A DNA stretch of 64,000 nucleotides from Eumeta japonica. Lineage: Eukaryota > Arthropoda > Insecta > Lepidoptera > Psychidae. Positions 62,001 to 64,000 of the stretch are shown piece by piece. The translations under genes were made by a program, and so were the position numbers. Location: contig BGZK01000841.1 of assembly GCA_005406025.1 (NCBI GenBank), forward strand, positions 186,001-250,000, read 5' to 3'. Below the pieces are notes generated by a model, which did not search any database, was not told the origin of the DNA, and saw only the letters and a program-made list of their open reading frames with translations. Numbering within the stretch: position 1 is the first letter of the stretch; each line of letters begins with the position of its first letter.

Positions 62001-64000
62001 CTCCTTAAGTTTTTTTAATAGACACATCAGATGATTTTATATTGCGATTACAAAAATTACTGTCAAAATACTGGACGATATTTGGCATTGCAGGCAGTGA
62101 ATTAATTAGAACGACAATTAGTACGGAAGCTGTAAATTTAGTCTCGCTACCTCAGACGATGTCAAATTGTAATTGACTACGCGAGTAGAACGCCAAACGT
62201 TTATGAAAAACAGTAAACGTGCATAATGGTCAGATCGATTTACACGTTACACATAATATCAGACATAGAATCGTTAATCCGTAGAGATGTTTGCGACCAA
62301 ACGTGAACGGAAAGTAGAACTCGCAGCCGCTTACTTTCGGAGCATACGTACTCAAGACAGATAAACAAATGGTTTTACATGCACAAACAGGAATGAACTT
62401 TTCGGACACCATTTCGCACGACAGGAAGGCATTGTAATCGAATTTCTTAAGAAGCCGGAAATCAGGGCTAATACTTTACATATATGATTGTCGTTCAGTG
62501 TTTGCAGGTCGGTCCGAAAGGTTCCACATAGTTCTGAAGCGATAACTTTTCGATCTCGTAAAGCACGAAAACACTTTTTATCGAGTTTTCACGAAACATT
62601 TCTTCTGAACGTAGCGACTGATTCAGGCGCCGCCGAAGGCATTTAATGAAGCTCGATGAGGCTGAAAGTTTTCGTCACTTTTATAGCGTTCACCGAAATT
62701 CGATGAGAAATGTTGATAAGATTTCGGACTCGATCTTTTCACAACAGTCTAGAAATTGGTCGAAAATAAATAAACTGACTTCAATACGTTGTCGACATTC
62801 CCTCCCGAAATCTCTATGAACGGTTGACGTCAAGTTTTCAGAAATTTAAAGACAGTCTAGTACTTTCGAATGTCACAAACTCGATCACATTCGGTCGGTC
62901 CGTTCAAACGCTATTCGTTCGATACTCGACGGACGCGGAAAAGCTTTTTAGGAATTCAAAACATCGTCGACGTCCAAAGAAACCTCGATATTCGAAATAC
63001 CCATACGACGGGGTGAAGATAACAGCTCCACCGATTTCACGAAAATTTTCAATATCCTCGAAGGGAAGTTAACAGGTAACTTTTCATAGATAGAATCTAG
63101 GGATGGTATCTCGATTCGGACGACCGTTGTGAGCCGTGTCGTTCTGTAGATGCGTCATAAGATGCATGACGATTCTTAATTGACTTTTTAGCTTTCGAAT
63201 TCGTTCATTTCTCGTCTCTCCCTTTGCATCGACGAGTTTAATAATCGAATCGAACGTCGCTTCTAATAAAATCACTCGTTAGATCTTACAGAAGTTAGAC
63301 CACTACGATTTATTTGTATTCTGTTATTCGTCGAAATACGGATTTATTATGCCTATATAATTATATCGTTACATTAATTACTTTAGCCAAAACGTGGACG
63401 CGTAAGACACGACACTCGAAGGTCTCTAAAAATTATAGTCTCGCTAGTATCCCTGACGTACGCGCAGCGCGTTCACCGCGGCCGGACGACGATCTTCCTA
63501 CCCTCTGAGGACATCGAGTGTTGCAAAGTTCTCGATCTATTTGCGGAGGACAGGTTGACACGAAGAAGAGTTTGTTGTGTCTGGAAATGGTTAAAGCAAA
63601 ATGCAAAATTCACTTACCTGAATCCGGATGTTTGAAGGTACACTTTCTAATAACAATATTCACTTAGAATTACATATTTCAGGCGAAAACCGAACACGAT
63701 TACGATGCGACGGCGTGAAAAGAAGAGCACGTATTGCAGCGCACGGTAGGTACTTTCTCACTAAACGAACGATCGGTACAGCTGACGGCCGGCAGTGGCC
63801 GGCGTTCCGAGAAATCTTCGCTCAGGTGTGAAAACAACGGAGACATGCGGCGGCCGGCGAGCGGCGCGGCGGCGGGTTAACTTTCAGCCGCGACGATATC
63901 GATCGTAATGTTCGAATCACGCGCCGTTCATTTATATAGCGTATACGCAGCACAGCACGCCGCGTACATTTTATCGTAGCGTAGCGACGTCTCTGAGAGC

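Larger units (their letters stand above)
35425..64000. repeat. Satellite array, about 13.5 tandem units of about 2.11 kb
   Basis: A head-to-tail array of an unrelated, non-histone unit that continues past the window. The landmark TTGTATTCTGTTATTCGTCG (or a close variant) occurs at about 36185, 38187, 40267, 42336, 44415, 46409, 48527, 50640, 52755, 54867, 56973, 59085, 61201 and 63314. Spacing is 1,994-2,080 bp on the left and 2,106-2,118 bp from 46409 on. Units differ mainly by run-length changes. Each contains a TATATAGCGTATACG box, a TGACGTCA site, a CACGTG site and splice-like signals, but no ORF above 94 codons and no recognisable protein or structural RNA. Identity unknown. Confidence 0.93.

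Noticed and set aside
35425..64000. CRISPR-like or rDNA array
   Set aside because: Units are 2.1 kb without short repeat-spacer structure, and no 18S, 28S, 5S or snRNA sequence was recognised.

Overview
The window is an animal (insect, most likely lepidopteran) replication-dependent histone gene array running into a long satellite array. The histone proteins are canonical and intronless. Most genes end in the 3' histone stem-loop. The H1 N-terminus ([11 protein letters not shown]...) and the H2B N-tail read like moth H1 and H2B. The interrupting retrotransposons are Jockey-clade LINEs of a type common in Lepidoptera. The taxon is an inference from family resemblance, not a database result.

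Layout. (1) 1-20.6 kb: histone unit 1, damaged and expanded. It reads H3 (broken), LINE-1 inserted in the H4 core promoter, H4 (broken), H1a and H1b (a 2.47 kb tandem duplication), LINE-2 inserted at the H2A start site, H2A, H2B. (2) 20.6-28.3 kb: histone unit 2, the best copy. Order is H3>H4>H1>H2A>H2B, all on the + strand, and the H3-to-H3 period is 7,653 bp. (3) 28.3-35.4 kb: unit 3, with intact H3 and H4, a frameshifted H1 and an H2A promoter. H2A and most of H2B are replaced by the 5' part of a third LINE. (4) 35.4-64.0 kb: about 13.5 tandem copies of an unrelated repeat of about 2.11 kb, divergent at the left edge, near-identical to the right, and running off the window. It holds no recognisable gene.

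How it fits together. Each histone gene has its own promoter (TATA boxes visible for H3, H4, H1 and H2A) and its own 3' stem-loop for SLBP/U7 processing, so the unit supplies a balanced nucleosome set in S phase. The most interesting observation is that two different Jockey-clade LINEs sit in sense orientation with their 5' ends 29-30 bp downstream of histone TATA boxes (H4 and H2A), essentially at the transcription start. A third lies in the H2A leader region. This suggests a LINE lineage that targets, and may borrow, histone core promoters.

Caution. Differences between copies are dominated by one-base deletions in homopolymers, and two junction zones (about 17.83-18.33 kb and 33.55-36.3 kb) look like averages of two known sequences. 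Many apparent pseudogenes and junctions may therefore be consensus or assembly errors rather than biology.
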